NCBI GenBank assembly: GCA_905221605.1
Contig: CAJNDS010001655.1
Span: forward strand, 1-11,812
DNA length: 11,812 bases
Reading direction: 5' to 3'
Origin: Symbiodinium natans
Lineage: Eukaryota > Sar > Dinophyceae > Suessiales > Symbiodiniaceae
Under the pieces are notes generated by a model. The model saw nothing but the letters and a program-made list of their open reading frames with translations. It had not been told where the DNA came from and did no database searches. Position 1 is the first letter of the stretch. Each line of letters opens with the position of its first letter. The translations under genes were made by a program, and so were the position numbers. Of this stretch, positions 11,659 through 11,812 are shown piece after piece.

Positions 11659-11733
11659 GTTCTCACTCTTTATTATTGTATTCACGCACTCACTGCGTTT
11701 ATTTGTAATCCAATAAAAAGAGTGCGTGAGAAC
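11659..11733 (-). repeat. Module hairpin 36
   Basis: GTTCTCAC...CTTTATTATTG faces CAATAAAAAG...GTGAGAAC with bulges. The 24-base minus-strand apex begins ACAAATAAAC and ends GTGAGTGCGTG: AC with GT and A with T. Confidence 0.87.
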
Positions 11734-11764
11734 TACACCATTAGTATTATAGTATTAATATTGC

Positions 11765-11802
11765 CCGGGGGCCTCTTTAAACGTACTATATTATGCCCCC
11801 GG
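11765..11802 (+). repeat. GC-stem hairpin, 8 bp
   Basis: CCGGGGGC (11765-11772) pairs with GCCCCCGG (11795-11802), with a 22-base loop. Confidence 0.87.
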
Positions 11803-11812
11803 TAAACATTAT

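Noticed and set aside
2104-11802. CRISPR array interpretation of the many hairpins
   Set aside because: Stems vary, spacing is irregular, both orientations occur and there is no constant direct repeat or cas gene.

Overview
This window looks like the non-coding matrix of a large, repeat-laden organelle genome, most probably a mitochondrion with fragmented ribosomal RNA genes. The only recognisable gene is one short piece of large-subunit rRNA at about 8310-8488. It covers the equivalent of roughly E. coli 23S positions 1900 to 2075 and is bounded on both sides by hairpin DNA. I could support no protein gene, tRNA gene or CRISPR array. A lone piece of this kind fits the myzozoan pattern (dinoflagellate or apicomplexan mitochondria, where a fragment called LSUE covers about this region). 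The scrambled rRNAs of chlorophycean green algal mitochondria are an alternative. The organism call is an inference, held at about 0.5 for a dinoflagellate mitochondrion.

The sequence is built from three kinds of parts. (1) Composite hairpins, here called module hairpins: an AT-rich stem, often with an outer GC clamp such as AAAAGCCC, CGCCC or ACGGGC, capped by an apex with a shared plan. Read 5' to 3' the apex is N1 N2, AA, N5, a small loop, N10, GC, N13 N14, G. N1 pairs with N14, N2 with N13 and N5 with N10. These pairs change together between copies, while AA, GC and the final unpaired G stay fixed. I count about 36 copies that fit, on both strands, between 2104 and 11733, plus a few variants. 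The smallest apices close on loops familiar from RNA (CTTG, GTAA, GGAA). (2) Short hairpins with a 6-10 bp GC-rich stem (CCCGGGC, CGCGGGC, ACGGGC, CGCGAGC and others) and an AT-rich, often polypyrimidine loop of about 13-26 bases. (3) Islands of more balanced composition between hairpins, carrying dispersed repeats (R-A, R-B, R-C) and the rRNA piece.

Layout. 1-2100: spacer with few, mostly GC-stem hairpins and degenerate sequence. 2100-5100: dense module hairpins with two R-A copies. 5100-5320: island with R-B and R-C. 5320-7300: dense hairpins joined by short words such as GAACGAAGTGAA. 7365-7700: island with R-B repeats and R-A copy 4. 7700-8310: hairpins leading directly to the rRNA piece. 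8490-9030: AT-rich spacer with degenerate hairpins. 9033-9360: R-A copy 3, the most complete copy. 9360-11812: mixed hairpins and islands.

Paralogous R-A copies carry different hairpins at the same position, with homology on both sides in one case. This suggests hairpins are gained or replaced as units. The covariation suggests that structure rather than stem sequence is maintained, either in RNA or in extruded single-stranded DNA. What the module does is unknown to me.
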